From CAYWXK01 sp964462515 (GTDB taxonomy: Bacteria; Planctomycetota; Phycisphaerae; Sedimentisphaerales; Anaerobacaceae), in contig CAYWXK010000002.1 in assembly GCA_964462515.1 (NCBI GenBank), positions 62,001 through 126,000 on the forward strand: 64,000 bases of DNA. The letters run 5' to 3'. Every line of letters begins with the position of its first letter. Position 1 is the stretch's first letter. The notes beneath the pieces were generated by a model, which saw only the letters and a program-made list of their open reading frames with translations, was not told the origin of the DNA and ran no database searches. The position numbers were made by a program, and so were the translations under genes. Shown in pieces: positions 7,717 through 16,120 of the stretch.

Positions 7717-9747
7717 CTAAAATCTGAAAAACGGCTTTGGCTTTTTCTTTTTAACCTTACCGCCGGTCTTGCTTGTTACGGCAACAAGGCCTTGTGCCTC
7801 CGCCTGCTCTTTTTTCTTGATGTGCTTGCGAATCACATACTGCTCAATAACGCCGGCAAATGTGCTGGCCATAATATATAGATTCAATCCGGACGGCGCC
7901 CTGTATAACATCAATGGAAACAGCACCGTCATCATTACCGACATTATCTTTTGCTGCTGGGCCGCCTCCGGACTTGCCGCAGGCGCCTGAGAAGGCGACA
8001 GCTTCTGCTGCAAATAAAATGCAACTCCCATCAAAATCGGCAGCAGATTCAGCGAGTTAATCTTCCCGAATAGCGGAATAGTCACCGTCGAAAACCTGAC
8101 CACCGCATCCGGCGCCGAAAGGTTGGTAATCCAGAACGGTAAAAATGCCGCCCCTCGCAATTCAATACTTGCGTATATCGCGCTATACAGCGCAATCCAT
8201 ATCGGCATCTGCACCATCATCGGCAGAAAACCCATAATCGGCGTCGCACCGTGCTTCTTGTAAAGCGCCATCATTTGTTTATTCATCTCGGCTTTGTTGT
8301 CGGCATATTTTTTCTTTATCTCCTCCGCCTTCGGCGCAAGCTTACTGAACTTACTCATCGAAACCTGGCTTATTCTGGTAACAGGATGCAGTACCAGCCG
8401 AATCAGAAATACCAATATTATGATGACCACGCCGTAGTTGTAGGGGGGAAAGCGATGCATCCATTTCATTATCCACAGTATCCCGAAGGCCAGCGGGTTG
8501 ATGATACTTGAAGGGCAGCAGCAGGCCATAAAATCTATCGTCTGCACAAAACCTAACTTGCGATAGAGTTCGTTCTTATCGAACAGACTCTTATCCTTCG
8601 GCCCAAGATAAAGCTTAAAATCGTATGTCTTTAAGCTCTTGGCCTGTCCAACAGGTGCAAGGTTAGCAAAGTCAATGTCAAAACCCACACCGATGTGCTC
8701 GTCGCCGCTCGCACTTCGTCCGTCGGGATTATAAAACCGAGCAAATTTCCCGGTTTTTTTTGCCTCTTCTACGTACGATTTACCTGTAAAAAATCGCAGA
8801 AAGGAGTAACGTAATCCTTTCCTTTCCTTAAAAATTTTTCCTCTTTCCCCCCCTTGATTTTGTTTGCCGCTTATCCAATCACAGAACTTCTTGCCGTTTT
8901 CAGGAAGTGGAACAACTATCGCCGCAAAGTACTTATTGACCACAGCGGCCCACACAAATTCCTGATTTTTTTGCTCTTCACTACCTATGATTTCCTCAGC
9001 GAATGTTTTATGTGAATCAAAACCGGTTGCATTGATTCTTATGGGACCAATCTGACCCTGTGAATCTCTGAAACCGCCTACCACTTTTTTGTCGTCTCTA
9101 CTGACGTCTTCTTGACCAATTCCTACCGGTCCTGTTAAACTAAATCGCACTTTTTGCTCTGTGGATGTGAGATTCTCGATTGTAAGCTGGCATTCCAAAA
9201 GGTAGCTGTCTGGAGTAACCTTATAGGTCTTATTAAGCTTTATCGCCGGCGAGCCCGTATTCTCATCTTTTATAATTGCCTCAAAGCGAGCGGTCTGCGA
9301 ACCATCCGCTCCCTTCTCAACATCAAAGCCCTTCCAGTCAAGTCTGTCTAAAGCTAAAGGCAGTTCCAACTGTGGTCCAACAACAAATATAAAACTCCCA
9401 TTAGCCATTGACAGAACTTCGCTGCCGTCTTTATCCTTCGCAGGCGCAAGAATTGTTAGTGGCTTTGGATTTTTGTAATCACCGTCATCGAACTCACTAA
9501 GAGTGGCTTTCCTGATTGCTGCGCCTTTTGAGCTTAATTCCAGATGGAACTTATAGCCGCTTTTCGGGTCCACCGAGCCGAGAATAACACTGCTTGCCGG
9601 CGCATGGTTAGCACCGAATCGTATCGTCTCATCCGCCTTTACCACAGGGGATTCCGGTGCGGCAGTTTCCTCCACCTCGCTTATCACATCGCCTACGGCA
9701 AATAAAGAATAGTAAATAATAAATAGTAAATAGTAAATTCTTCTCAT
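7717..9747 (-). CDS. yidC: Membrane protein insertase YidC
   Basis: YidC inserts and folds proteins in the inner membrane. The 676-residue protein has an N-terminal membrane segment, a large periplasmic beta domain (about residues 40-395), then the conserved five-helix core with IMKWMHRFPPYNYGVVIIIL, the amphipathic RISQVSMSKFSKLAPKAEEI loop, GFLPMMVQMPIWIALY and APSGLNLYIMAS, ending in a basic tail (KKKKPKPFFRF). The ATG overlaps the stop of the upstream phosphoesterase gene (ATGA), suggesting translational coupling. The first 16 residues are encoded by a tagtaaa-type low-complexity repeat (9711-9736), so the native anchor may have been replaced. Downstream partner mnmE is a common neighbour. 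Confidence 0.95.
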   Translation of the reverse strand: MRRIYYLLFIIYYSLFAVGDVISEVEETAAPESPVVKADETIRFGANHAPASSVILGSVDPKSGYKFHLELSSKGAAIRKATLSEFDDGDYKNPKPLTILAPAKDKDGSEVLSMANGSFIFVVGPQLELPLALDRLDWKGFDVEKGADGSQTARFEAIIKDENTGSPAIKLNKTYKVTPDSYLLECQLTIENLTSTEQKVRFSLTGPVGIGQEDVSRDDKKVVGGFRDSQGQIGPIRINATGFDSHKTFAEEIIGSEEQKNQEFVWAAVVNKYFAAIVVPLPENGKKFCDWISGKQNQGGERGKIFKERKGLRYSFLRFFTGKSYVEEAKKTGKFARFYNPDGRSASGDEHIGVGFDIDFANLAPVGQAKSLKTYDFKLYLGPKDKSLFDKNELYRKLGFVQTIDFMACCCPSSIINPLAFGILWIMKWMHRFPPYNYGVVIIILVFLIRLVLHPVTRISQVSMSKFSKLAPKAEEIKKKYADNKAEMNKQMMALYKKHGATPIMGFLPMMVQMPIWIALYSAIYASIELRGAAFLPFWITNLSAPDAVVRFSTVTIPLFGKINSLNLLPILMGVAFYLQQKLSPSQAPAASPEAAQQQKIMSVMMTVLFPLMLYRAPSGLNLYIMASTFAGVIEQYVIRKHIKKKEQAEAQGLVAVTSKTGGKVKKKKPKPFFRF
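9711..9736. repeat. AGTAAATA low-complexity repeat inside the yidC 5' end
   Basis: Near-tandem copies of a(g/a)taaatagtaaata. On the minus strand it encodes the hydrophobic stretch IYYLLFIIYYSLF at the start of YidC. It looks like intergenic repeat material captured as a membrane anchor. Confidence 0.6.
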
Positions 9748-10544
9748 CTTCCGTCCCGCAGCCGTTCAGCATGAAATTTATCTAATTGGTCGATCGCATA
9801 AATCTTTTTCATAGTGGTCTCAAAATCGTATGGCACCCGCACAAAATGCACCTTATTTTCATTGACATACGCATAGCTCGCTCGGTTATCCTTGTCCCTG
9901 GGCTGTCCGACAGAGCCGATATTGATAATCGCCTTTTCGGCCTCGACAATCGGATAGACATTGCCAAGTTCTGACGGCGGATAAAAGTCCGGCTCATCTA
10001 AAAATACGCCGGGCATATGTGTATGCCCCACAAAGCAGATTTGTTTTACGCGCTCGAACAGCAGCCGCACCTTCACGGGATTGCTGTAAACATCCTCAGG
10101 GAAGATGTATTCATTCACCGGCCTTCTCGGCGAAGCGTGAACAAAGTCCATCATCGCCGAGCTTGCCTGCCGAACGTCCGGCGGGTTTGACCCCAGCTCT
10201 GCTTTGAGCGTCCGCCGCATCGGCAGCTGGCCCAGAAAGCTCCATCGCCTGTCGCCTCGCTGTTTGTCCCCTTCGGTTTCTAAGACCTCCCGCGTCCAGA
10301 AACTCGCCTGCTCCGCTGCATAATTGAAATTCGTCGGCTCATAAAAAACCGCATAGTCGTGGTTGCCCAGAACGCACCAATCGGTTTTCTCAATAATTAA
10401 ATCCAGGCATTCTTTTGGGTCTGGCCCATACCCGACCACGTCGCCCAGGCAGTAAATGGTCTTTATGCCCCGGCTTTCAATATCGCCTAAAACAGCCGTC
10501 AAAGCCTCTAAATTCGAATGTATATCGCTTATAACTGCAAACAT
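9744..10544 (-). CDS. Metallophosphoesterase family protein
   Basis: Calcineurin-like phosphoesterase of about 266 residues with the full set of metal-binding blocks: DIHSN at residues 7-11, GDVVGYGPDP near 34, GNHD near 60, and GHTHMPG near 170. Members of this YfcE/MJ0936-like group are cytoplasmic phosphodiesterases or phosphatases with varied substrates, so I cannot name one. It is the first gene of a minus-strand run with yidC (4-base overlap) and mnmE, though a functional link is not evident. It is divergent from the sigma factor gene at 10753 with a 208-base gap between. Confidence 0.9.
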   Translation of the reverse strand: MFAVISDIHSNLEALTAVLGDIESRGIKTIYCLGDVVGYGPDPKECLDLIIEKTDWCVLGNHDYAVFYEPTNFNYAAEQASFWTREVLETEGDKQRGDRRWSFLGQLPMRRTLKAELGSNPPDVRQASSAMMDFVHASPRRPVNEYIFPEDVYSNPVKVRLLFERVKQICFVGHTHMPGVFLDEPDFYPPSELGNVYPIVEAEKAIINIGSVGQPRDKDNRASYAYVNENKVHFVRVPYDFETTMKKIYAIDQLDKFHAERLRDGR

Positions 10545-10752
10545 ACCTGTTACCTAAAAACAGCTCTTTTACCTGTAAGACGTTATTAAATAGCAAAAAT
10601 ATCGCAAAAATGCCAGAACATTTATTCAGAAAACTTTTCACAAAATGCACTTTTTATTCTATTTGTCTGTTCCCAATAAAATCCTTGCAAGGTTGTTTTG
10701 CTGTCAGTAAGCTTTAGTGGACAATAGGTAGATTGAATCGGCTGGTAGAAAT

Positions 10753-11334
10753 ATGCAGTGGGTAACGAGCACACAAATTTTGGATGACCTCAAAACATCT
10801 AATGACACAGTGATTTGGAATCAATTCTGCAATCATTTCCAGCCGGCGGTGCTTAATTTTGCCAGACACCTTGGTTTGACCCAGACTGATGCAGAAGATG
10901 CTGCTCAGCAGGCAATGCTGGAATTTTTGAAGGCATTCAGAAATGGAAAATATGACCGCCAAAAGGGAACGCTTAGTAACTGGCTTTTTGGAATTGCCAA
11001 ACGGGTTATACTCAACCTCAGAGGCCGACAGTCACTTGAGCATTTGGTTGCCGACAAAACAACAGGCACTTCGTTCTGGGACTTGATACAAGATGACCGC
11101 GGCATTAAACACACCTGGGACACCGAGTGGCGGCAGATGGTGCTAACGCGATGTCTTAAGCAGGCCCAGCAGGATTTCGAGCCAAAGGTGTTTGAGGCCT
11201 TTCAGCTTTATGCTTTGTCGGAGCTGCCGGTTGAGAAGGTTGCCGAACAGCTCAAGATGTCCAATAACGCCGTCTATATCGCCAAAAGCCGGGTGTTATC
11301 CAGATTGCGAGAGCTTGAACATCAGTTTGAATGA
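10753..11334 (+). CDS. ECF-type RNA polymerase sigma factor
   Basis: A 193-residue sigma-70 family factor with region 2 (DAEDAAQQAMLEFLKAF and the NWLFGIAKRVILNLRG core-binding/-10 helix, residues about 35-95) and region 4 helix-turn-helix (LPVEKVAEQLKMSNNAVYIA, residues about 155-175). It has no region 3, as in ECF factors. The stop overlaps the first possible start of the next gene, a membrane serine/threonine kinase with a zinc-finger-like N-terminus, so the pair is probably a signalling unit in which the kinase protein regulates the sigma factor. Such sigma/kinase pairs are typical of planctomycetes. The target promoter is unknown. Confidence 0.88.
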   Translation: MQWVTSTQILDDLKTSNDTVIWNQFCNHFQPAVLNFARHLGLTQTDAEDAAQQAMLEFLKAFRNGKYDRQKGTLSNWLFGIAKRVILNLRGRQSLEHLVADKTTGTSFWDLIQDDRGIKHTWDTEWRQMVLTRCLKQAQQDFEPKVFEAFQLYALSELPVEKVAEQLKMSNNAVYIAKSRVLSRLRELEHQFE

Positions 11335-11354
11335 TGTGCCAAAGGAATGAGCTT

Positions 11355-13745
11355 ATGAATTGTCCTGAGTATGAGATAATAGAAAATTATATCTTGGGCA
11401 AACTTGAAATAGATAAGCAACCTGAATTCAAAACGCACCTGGAAGTCTGTCCCGCCTGCAAGGTTAAGGTTGAGGAAGCTCGTGCGAACGAAAACATACT
11501 AAGCCAGCTGCGCACTTTCACGGAACCGGCTTTGCAGACCGGCGAACAAGATGACAGTAATGTTGCAACAATAGACAATGCTCAAACAATTTTGGGCGAA
11601 CGGTATCGAGTAATAAGAAAGGTTGGCGAGGGTTCTGCTGGGCAGGTTTTTCAGGTTATTGATACCGTTCTGGAACGGCTGGTTGCAGTTAAGTTCCTTC
11701 GGCGTAAATGGTCATCCGACAAAACAACTTCGGAGGCCTGGCGCGAAGCCCGACTTATGAGCCAGCTTAATCATCCCAACATCGCGCAGGTTTATGAAAT
11801 CGGCAAGCTCGACGACCGCAGATTCATAGTGATGGAATGGGTGGATGGGCCGCCGCTTACAGAGGCCTGGAAGGGGCTGCAACTGCAGCAAAGATTGCAC
11901 ATATTCTTAGGAGTGTTAGAGGCTGCGGCCATAGCACATGAACGAGGGATTGTTCACCGTGACATAAAGCCTCAAAATATCCTTGTTACATCAACACTCA
12001 AACCTAAAGTGCTGGACTTTGGGATTGCCATCGAAAGCCGGTCGTTAGAAAATACTGAGCAGGGATTGTATCGAGGCACTCCTGCATATAGTGCGCCTGA
12101 GCAAATAACGCCGCCCGTCAAAATTTATCCTGCGACAGACGTTTTTGCCCTCGGTGTTTTACTCTATGAGCTTTTAACCGATACCTTGCCTTTTCCTCAA
12201 ACGGACCCAAAAAAACTTTTCGAGGCGATAAAGACAGAATACCCAGAGCTTCCACGCGCTATACAGGAGAAAGTGCCGATACCGTTGCAAAACATTTGTC
12301 TCAAATCTCTGGAAAAGGACCCTCATAATCGATATGCGAATGCACAAGGTTTATTAGATGACATCAACCGGTACCTCAGAGGCGAAAAAGTTTGGTCAAG
12401 ACCATCCTTCTTATCGGATAAAATTCAGCAGGAAGTGTTTTATCACCGCCAGAAGCTTAAAGTCTGGCAGGATAACGAGCTGCTTACGCAAAAAGAGTTC
12501 GACAAATTAGAAAATATCTATGAGCGAATGATTGCTCCGGCCGACCCTTCAATAATTGAGGCCAGAGAATTATCCCTTTCTCAAGTTTGCTTATACCTTG
12601 GCGGCTGGATTGTTGTGCTCGGCAGCTTTGTCCTCTTTTACAAATCCTGGAACCAAATTTCTATATATTGGCGTCCAACGCCTGCGATTATTGCGACCGC
12701 CTTGATGATTGCAATCGGCCTCTCAATGTGGCGCAGGAGCGAAAGCAGGCTGGCGGTAGGCTTCTTGGCGACAGCTAACTTACTAATCCCCATCACAATC
12801 CTGCTGACATTGGCACAATGGGGAATACTGTCCTCTGCTAAATACCCCTTCTGGGACCGCCAGGACGAATCGATATCTCAGATTCTTCAGAAGCTAAACT
12901 CCTGGATTATTGTTGGTAATGTGCAGCTTTACATTTCGTTCTGGTGCTGGTTTGCATTTTCACTGCTCTTTCTGCGCATCACTCGCTCATCGATTTTTGT
13001 GCTTTTCGGCATAGTGGCATTTATTCTCTGGCTTACTACCTGTTATATAATCGCTGGCATGATTGGACCGATGGAACCCTTCAATCCCTGGAAACCCGAC
13101 ATAATAGCAGGCAGATACCTCTTACCGGGTATCGGGATGTTTATCCTCGGGGTAATACTCGACCGTCGCAGGTCCGCCCATTACGCCTTGCCCTTGTGTA
13201 TGACGGGGCTGATATTGATCGTGGTTTCTCTTAGTGTGATTGCCCTCTCAGAAAATACGTTATTTGGATGGATATGGCGTAAGCCGAAGTTCCTCGATAA
13301 GTATGAGCACCATCTGCTCAGTTTCGCATGCAACGGCTTGATTTATCTTGGGCTTGCGGGTGTTTGCAGATTGCTGGGGACGCGGCTTCAGCGCAACCTC
13401 GCAAGCATTTTCAATTGGCTTGGCCCTATACACATTTTAGGCACCCTAAGAATACTTGACCTGGAAGACATGGCCATTTCCGATAGCCATCGCATCGTTT
13501 ATCGCACAATCCTACCCATCGCATCGGTCGCTTTTGTCTTCGGCAGCGTAGCACGCCAGATGAAGTCCTTCTTTTTCTCCGGCCTGGCAGGTATCGCCGC
13601 GGCAGTCCACAAATTTACTGTTGAACACTTCGATAAGTTTTTCGCCTGGCCGGTTTCACTAATTATCTCAGGTATAATCTGGATGCTCGTATCCTGGCTG
13701 GTGCCCCGCTGGAAAGCCAATCTGACCCTTAAACTCCGCAAGTAA
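11355..13745 (+). CDS. Membrane serine/threonine protein kinase with N-terminal zinc-finger (anti-sigma-like) motif
   Basis: About 796 residues. The N-terminus has a putative zinc finger typical of anti-sigma factors (HLEVCPAC near residue 25-32). A Hanks-type kinase domain follows (about 82-345): glycine loop VGEGSAGQVF, VAVKFL lysine, catalytic HRDIKPQN near 200, DFGIA and SAPEQ. After residue 400 come about ten hydrophobic helices resembling DUF2157-like membrane domains. I chose ATG 11355 because AAAGGA (11341-11346) lies 8 bases ahead; ATG 11331, overlapping the sigma stop, is the alternative. The layout suggests a single protein that senses, phosphorylates and holds the sigma factor (inference). 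Confidence 0.9.
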   Translation: MNCPEYEIIENYILGKLEIDKQPEFKTHLEVCPACKVKVEEARANENILSQLRTFTEPALQTGEQDDSNVATIDNAQTILGERYRVIRKVGEGSAGQVFQVIDTVLERLVAVKFLRRKWSSDKTTSEAWREARLMSQLNHPNIAQVYEIGKLDDRRFIVMEWVDGPPLTEAWKGLQLQQRLHIFLGVLEAAAIAHERGIVHRDIKPQNILVTSTLKPKVLDFGIAIESRSLENTEQGLYRGTPAYSAPEQITPPVKIYPATDVFALGVLLYELLTDTLPFPQTDPKKLFEAIKTEYPELPRAIQEKVPIPLQNICLKSLEKDPHNRYANAQGLLDDINRYLRGEKVWSRPSFLSDKIQQEVFYHRQKLKVWQDNELLTQKEFDKLENIYERMIAPADPSIIEARELSLSQVCLYLGGWIVVLGSFVLFYKSWNQISIYWRPTPAIIATALMIAIGLSMWRRSESRLAVGFLATANLLIPITILLTLAQWGILSSAKYPFWDRQDESISQILQKLNSWIIVGNVQLYISFWCWFAFSLLFLRITRSSIFVLFGIVAFILWLTTCYIIAGMIGPMEPFNPWKPDIIAGRYLLPGIGMFILGVILDRRRSAHYALPLCMTGLILIVVSLSVIALSENTLFGWIWRKPKFLDKYEHHLLSFACNGLIYLGLAGVCRLLGTRLQRNLASIFNWLGPIHILGTLRILDLEDMAISDSHRIVYRTILPIASVAFVFGSVARQMKSFFFSGLAGIAAAVHKFTVEHFDKFFAWPVSLIISGIIWMLVSWLVPRWKANLTLKLRK

Positions 13746-13988
13746 CCCTCAAACCAGTCATTGGAACATCCCTTTGTAGAATTCTAATACCCACCTGCCA
13801 AAGCTCTGCCAATTCGATGTTGAGCATAGAAGCCCAAAATTTTCTGATTTTTTCAGAAAGATTTACCACGCTGCCCGCCAATTATTATTAGAAGCTTTGA
13901 ATCAGGCACAAGATGGTCGTTAGACACGGTTGTTATTACGTTGCTAAATATTGAAAATATAAAAGCCCGGTTGGAAAGGAGAACTACT

Positions 13989-14975
13989 ATGAAACCTAAA
14001 ACAATATGTTTTTATTTATTGGCTGTCGTGTTAGGCGGTTGTCTGCCTCTATCAATCCATCCGCTCTATACCGATGACACGCTGGTTTTTGAAGAAAAGC
14101 TGCTTGGAAAATGGGCAGATGGCGATGAAATATGGCAGTTCACTCAGGATAGCAACAATTCCTACATACTCAGGATTGTTGACGAGGATGGCAAAGAAGG
14201 ATACTTCAATGCGCACCTCGTTAAGCTCGAAGATATGTTGTTTATGGATATTTTTCCAGATGGTGAAACCTTACGTGATACCCAGACCTTTTACGCAATT
14301 CATCTGCTCCCGATGCACACCTTTATCAAGGTCGAGCAGACCGACCCAAACCTCGTGCTTCGAATGATGGACCTCGATAAGGTCAGCAAGATACTAAAAA
14401 GCGACCCCAACTTACTTAAGCACGAATTGAGGGAAGGCGAGGGAGACGACAACGCTGTTATCTTGACAGCCCAAACGCAAGACCTCCAGAATTTCGTTGT
14501 CGAATATGAGGATACCAATAGCGTGTTTGGTGATGCAAAGGAGTTTTCTCGCCGTGAGCCGTTATACACTAATGAAGATGTGTTTTTCGATGAACATCTC
14601 ATAGGCGAATGGCAGAGCGAAACCGGCGAAATCTTTAATTCCATCAAAACACAAGAAAAATCCTATGACATAATATTTCTTGATGAAAGCTGTCATGATA
14701 CCAGTGACAACAAGGTTTGCTTTACTGCGAATCTTGTGAATCTCAATGGCTTTACGTTACTGGCAGTATTTTTTGGCAAACACAACCTGGAAGTGATAGA
14801 CCCCTGCTGCCTTGACCCCGACCGTTTTGTATTGGTTGAGCAAATTGAGCCGAAACTACTGCTTCAAGAGATTGATTACAGCGAGGTTGCGCAAGTCCTC
14901 AAGAGCGCCGAATGCACTCGCTCACAGTCAGAAGGTGCTCACTATTTATTTGAGGGACTTCGCACGACACCATAA
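13989..14975 (+). CDS. Lipoprotein with two repeated domains, function unknown
   Basis: A 328-residue predicted lipoprotein: basic start, hydrophobic stretch and lipobox LGGC, with Cys near residue 18. The mature part contains two copies of one domain. Each opens with (D/E)D-x-(L/F)-x-(D/E)E-x-L-(L/I)-G-(K/E)-W and continues with a beta-rich stretch containing (N/T)A(H/N)LV-L; copies start near residues 30 and 195. ATG 13989 has AAAGGAG at 13975-13981, 7 bases ahead, so an upstream in-frame TTG at 13941 is unlikely. The gene stands alone. I do not recognise the family; it is presumably anchored in the outer membrane or periplasm. Confidence 0.8.
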   Translation: MKPKTICFYLLAVVLGGCLPLSIHPLYTDDTLVFEEKLLGKWADGDEIWQFTQDSNNSYILRIVDEDGKEGYFNAHLVKLEDMLFMDIFPDGETLRDTQTFYAIHLLPMHTFIKVEQTDPNLVLRMMDLDKVSKILKSDPNLLKHELREGEGDDNAVILTAQTQDLQNFVVEYEDTNSVFGDAKEFSRREPLYTNEDVFFDEHLIGEWQSETGEIFNSIKTQEKSYDIIFLDESCHDTSDNKVCFTANLVNLNGFTLLAVFFGKHNLEVIDPCCLDPDRFVLVEQIEPKLLLQEIDYSEVAQVLKSAECTRSQSEGAHYLFEGLRTTP

Positions 14976-15119
14976 CTATCAGATACCGCCTAATTTAACC
15001 TTTCAACGCATTCCTGGCAGGAACACTGCCTTCCCTGCTGTCCACAAAAGGTAGTGGCTGCAATATTCATACTGCAAAGTGCACAAGACCGCTTTTTTAT
15101 TAAAAACTTCATTTAGGGC

Positions 15120-15148
15120 TTGTCTTAGATTACTTTATAATGTATAAT
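15120..15148 (+). promoter_or_regulatory. Sigma-70 type promoter of the corrinoid protein gene
   Basis: TTGTCT at 15120-15125 and TATAAT at 15143-15148 with a 17-base spacer; another TATAAT at 15136-15141 overlaps. Transcription would begin near 15155, placing the palindrome at 15170-15198 in the untranslated leader. Confidence 0.65.
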
Positions 15149-15167
15149 TCTACCTGCGTTAAAAGTA

Positions 15168-15202
15168 AACTCCGTTAGAAAGAAGCTTTCTAACGGAGTA
15201 AA
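15168..15202. repeat. Palindromic element, copy 2 (short form)
   Basis: Perfect 13-base arms CTCCGTTAGAAAG (15170-15182) and CTTTCTAACGGAG (15186-15198) around a 3-base AAG loop. The sequence from aaactcc to the right arm is identical to the left part of the element at 1871-2027, and its right flank matches that element's right end. Here it lies in the predicted leader of the corrinoid protein mRNA. Confidence 0.8.
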
Positions 15203-15241
15203 CAATAGACAGGTCAGGTCGTTTTATTGAGGTTAGATGAA

Positions 15242-15868
15242 ATGGCAGATTTGAAGGCATTAGCAGACGCAATTATCAAAGGCAGCCAAACCGCGGCAGT
15301 TGAACTTACAAAGGCTGCCCTCAAAGAAGGCGCCCCGGCCAGGGACATCCTCTACAACGGATTGATTGCAGGGATGGATGTCGTTGGTGCTCGCTTCAAA
15401 AAAAATGAGGTCTATATCCCTGAGGTGCTCATCTCCGCTCGCGCAATGAAAATGGCAATGGAGCTGCTTGCGCCAGAGCTTGTAAAGGCCGGCGTCAAGC
15501 CCATCGGAAAATTCCTCATAGGAACAATCCAGGGCGACCTCCACGACATCGGCAAAAACCTGGTCGCAATGATGCTCAAGGGGGCAGGCTTTGAAGTTAT
15601 CGACCTCGGCATCGATGTTAAGCCCGAGATATTTATCGAGCGGGCCAAAGCCGCAGGCGCACAGCTAATTGGTTTGAGCGCACTTTTGACTACAACGATG
15701 CCTGCTATGGATAAAACCATAAAAGCCCTCAAGGCCGCTGGCATCCCGGCAAAAATTATGGTCGGCGGCGCTCCTTTAACGCAGGGCTTCGCCGACAAAA
15801 TCGGCGCCGATGGCTACGCCCCTGATGCCGCCTCCGCAGTTGATGTAGCAAAAAAACTCGTCGCCTGA
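15242..15868 (+). CDS. Corrinoid (B12-binding) protein of a methyltransferase system
   Basis: Cobalamin carrier of the MtaC/MtbC/MtmC-like family (208 residues). The N-terminal helical cap domain (about 1-85) is followed by a Rossmann B12 domain with the cobalt-ligating GDLHDIGKN motif near residue 100 and the GLSALLTTT and GGAPL loops downstream. Such proteins accept methyl groups from a substrate-specific methyltransferase and pass them to another acceptor such as tetrahydrofolate. I start at ATG 15242 with GAGG at 15229-15232. No methyltransferase or activase is beside it, so the methyl donor is unknown. A terminator follows at 16051. Confidence 0.92.
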   Translation: MADLKALADAIIKGSQTAAVELTKAALKEGAPARDILYNGLIAGMDVVGARFKKNEVYIPEVLISARAMKMAMELLAPELVKAGVKPIGKFLIGTIQGDLHDIGKNLVAMMLKGAGFEVIDLGIDVKPEIFIERAKAAGAQLIGLSALLTTTMPAMDKTIKALKAAGIPAKIMVGGAPLTQGFADKIGADGYAPDAASAVDVAKKLVA

Positions 15869-15964
15869 TATTCACCGCGCATCTTGCCGCCGCAAACTGA
15901 CCCGCATATTTCATGCGTCCGCCAAAGGCGGATTTATTTTGGGGGTCTCTTTCTCGTTTAGCCG

Positions 15965-16033
15965 TCGCCGGCCTGTCCTGCCTGCACTGAGCCTGTCGAA
16001 GTGAGCAAGCGCAGCGCGTCGAAGGAAACGGCG
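15965..16033. repeat. CTGAGCCTGTCGAAG-type dispersed repeat
   Basis: Contains gcctgtcctgcctgcactg, gagcctgtcgaag and cgtcgaagg words. A related block lies at 19850-19965 (cagcctgtcctgcttgcc ... tcgaaagagtcgaa ... gtcgaaggg). This wording is a familiar dispersed repeat in many bacterial genomes (recollection, not searched). Confidence 0.6.
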
Positions 16034-16050
16034 ACGCAAAAAATGTTTAG

Positions 16051-16075
16051 CCCCGAAATTTATTTCGGGGTTTTT
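16051..16075 (+). terminator. Rho-independent terminator after the corrinoid protein gene
   Basis: Stem CCCCGAA (16051-16057) with TTCGGGG (16064-16070), loop of 6 bases, followed directly by TTTTT (16071-16075). It lies 182 bases past the stop codon. The unit also belongs to the TTTAGCCCC hairpin family noted in the findings. Confidence 0.75.
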
Positions 16076-16120
16076 GTTTAGCCCGCCGTTTCACTGCGGG
16101 TTACTCCGCACACCAATTCC

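Noticed and set aside
10604..10615. TGGCA...TTGC on the minus strand before the metallophosphoesterase gene as a sigma-54 site
   Set aside because: The spacing between GG and GC is about three bases too short for sigma-54.
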